This document shows positions 9,146-10,261 of a stretch of DNA of 10,261 bases, one piece after another. Position numbers and translations under genes: made by a program. This DNA is from Zelonia costaricensis. Lineage: Eukaryota > Euglenozoa > Kinetoplastea > Trypanosomatida > Trypanosomatidae. Under the pieces are notes generated by a model. The model did no database searches and was not told the DNA's origin. It worked only from the letters and a program-made list of their open reading frames with translations. Location: positions 1 to 10,261 of the forward strand of contig JASAOO010002816.1 in the NCBI GenBank assembly GCA_030849075.1, read 5' to 3'. Numbering within the stretch: the stretch's first letter is position 1; each line of letters opens with the position of its first letter.

Positions 9146-9643
9146 TACACATGCAAAACACACAAAAATGAGGAAAAGCGGTCATTCTCAAGAAACGAAA
9201 CGCGTGTCGGTCCGTCAAGCCAAGAAACAAACAAACAAAAAAACAGAGCGCCGCTTCGCGAGCAGTCTCCTCACGTGACACCGAGGGGGGGGGGGCCTGT
9301 GTGGCAGTGCGCACTGCACACGCAGAGGCACCGTTCACACCACCACCAAGACGCACCCACCGGCGAACTCGACGGGTTTGAGACGAGGACGATGCGGCGC
9401 GAGGGCAATTACCTTCGCCAAGGCGGCGAAAGGAGGTGATTGTCGACAGCGAAGCCAATTTGCACGCTCGCCGTCAAGCACGCCACCATAACGCAAAAGC
9501 ATCCAGTATTCAGCGGAACACACCGACACGCGTGCGTTGTCCTTAGCCTCCGCATAACTCAACACCACGCGTGAGCCCCTCCATAGTGAGGTAGTGGGTG
9601 GAGAGCAGCGGCTCGCCAGTATCGATACCGGCAGCAGCACACG

Positions 9644-9666
9644 CCCCCCCCCCCACCCCCACCCCC
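9644..9666 (-). other. Predicted G-quadruplex motif on the transcribed sense strand (3' flank of copy B)
   Basis: The plus strand has an 11-base C run followed by two C5 blocks, each preceded by a single A. The minus (sense) strand therefore reads G5-T-G5-T-G11. This contains more than four G-runs with one-base loops, so it can form a G4 in DNA and, unlike the 7603 motif, in the RNA. It starts about 490 bases after the stop codon of copy B, so it probably lies in that mRNA's 3' UTR. Folding and any function are inference. Confidence 0.75.
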
Positions 9667-9786
9667 GCGAATCCACACACTCACGTAATGTCCCGCCCCG
9701 CGCGCGAATGCTGTACACACGACGATGGCTGGCTCACACGGCACGGAGAAGCGGTGATGGGAGAGGCGAGTAGAAGCGATCTAGCC

Positions 9787-9798
9787 AAAAAAAAAAAA
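9787..9798. repeat. A12 homopolymer
   Basis: Run of twelve A on the plus strand, so T12 on the sense strand, about 360 bases past the stop codon of copy B. It may be part of a U-rich 3' UTR element or a processing signal. Confidence 0.9.
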
Positions 9799-10152
9799 GA
9801 ACTATAGCACCTCGGCGCCCCCACTTGCCATCCAATACCAAAATAGTCAAAACGCACGCGCGCAGACACACATGCACGCACATGTTTACACACAGACGAA
9901 AGGAAAAGGACCAACACAGCGAAAGCGAGAGCATATGAGTACGCCGAAGACGACTGCAGAAACTCTCTGGAGGTCCATCCTCATTCTCGTGAGCGACAGG
10001 GATCACTCAGCAAAGGCAGGCGTGCCGGCTGACTCAGTCACTCACCAGTGATTCCGCGAGGAGGACAATCGGGAGTGGTGAGGCATGGTGGGTTCACAGC
10101 ACGGCAAGAGCAACGTCAGCTTCTGCTAAGCCGCGGTCCTCTCCTCCCTCAC

Positions 10153-10261
10153 TCACAGGTCAGCCGCCATGTCTCCAACACGGAGGAAGATCTGCTCAAT
10201 CGAGGTCTGCGACACGCTGTAGTCGGTGATGTGCAGCCGCACCTTGTTCGACTGGAACGTC
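10153..10261 (-). CDS. ABCA-subfamily transporter (copy B), C-terminal end only, cut by the window edge
   Basis: Partial gene entering from the right edge; the first complete codon is at 10260-10258, giving 35 residues and a TGA stop at 10155-10153. The peptide contains HITDYSVSQTSIEQIFLRV, the end of the regulatory domain that follows NBD2 in ABCA transporters. Over the last 33 residues it aligns without gaps to copy A, with 24 identities. The stops align exactly at an offset of 9,200 bases. The last eight residues differ (VGDMAADL against ISESSKHL). It lies upstream of copy A on the same strand, so the two form a head-to-tail tandem, presumably in one polycistronic unit. It is too short to show whether this copy is functional. 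Confidence 0.92.
   Translation of the reverse strand, partial: TFQSNKVRLHITDYSVSQTSIEQIFLRVGDMAADL

Larger units (their letters stand above)
6675..10152. other. Intergenic spacer between tandem ABCA genes (3' UTR of copy B, leader of copy A)
   Basis: About 3.5 kb with no convincing gene. It is dominated by plus-strand CA microsatellites, A-runs and G-runs, with mostly C/T- and TG-rich sequence on the transcribed sense strand. Besides the two acceptors nearest copy A there is a T-rich sense-strand tract at about 7487-7510 followed by AG at 7472-7471, which could be another processing signal. Frames through the spacer give Val-Cys repeats from (TG)n or Thr-His repeats from (CA)n. The stretch at about 9370-9630 is less repetitive and is treated separately. 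I see no copy of either ABCA coding region inside the spacer. Confidence 0.75.

Noticed and set aside
7081..9150. Repeated CA blocks as a possible CRISPR array
   Set aside because: The repeats are dinucleotide microsatellites with irregular spacing and no shared longer repeat unit; the organism is eukaryotic.

Overview
The window looks like nuclear DNA from a trypanosomatid, most likely Leishmania or a close relative. Three things point there: a very long intronless ABC transporter gene with mostly G/C third positions, a second copy of the same family on the same strand, and long spacers full of (CA)n, homopolymer and polypyrimidine tracts. The pyrimidine-rich strand is the sense strand, as expected for polycistronic units processed by trans-splicing. 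This is inferred from architecture and family resemblance; the species cannot be fixed from the window.

Layout, with all real coding on the minus strand. Positions 10261 to 10153 hold the last 35 codons and stop of an upstream ABCA-family gene (copy B). Positions 10152 to 6675 are a spacer of about 3.5 kb that must contain the 3' UTR of copy B and the 5' leader and trans-splice acceptor of the next gene. Positions 6674 to 953 hold a nearly complete full-length ABCA transporter (copy A). It has a long Pro/Ala/Ser-rich N-terminal tail and two TMD-NBD halves, each followed by a small regulatory domain. It is broken only at a single 'n' (1285), where about 90 bp appear to be missing from NBD2. 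Positions 952 to 1 are the 3' flank of copy A and contain no convincing gene.

Copies A and B are tandem paralogues with gap-free alignable C-terminal ends. ABCA proteins move lipids across or within membranes, and trypanosomatid members have been linked to phospholipid movement and vesicle traffic. The substrate of these two cannot be read from the sequence. Every other long open frame is an antisense or out-of-frame shadow, or a translation of simple repeats. I found no RNA gene, CRISPR array, insertion sequence or new multigene system. The main points of interest are the hidden gap, the sharply bounded identity between the paralogues, the N-terminal extension, and two strong G-quadruplex candidates in the spacer.
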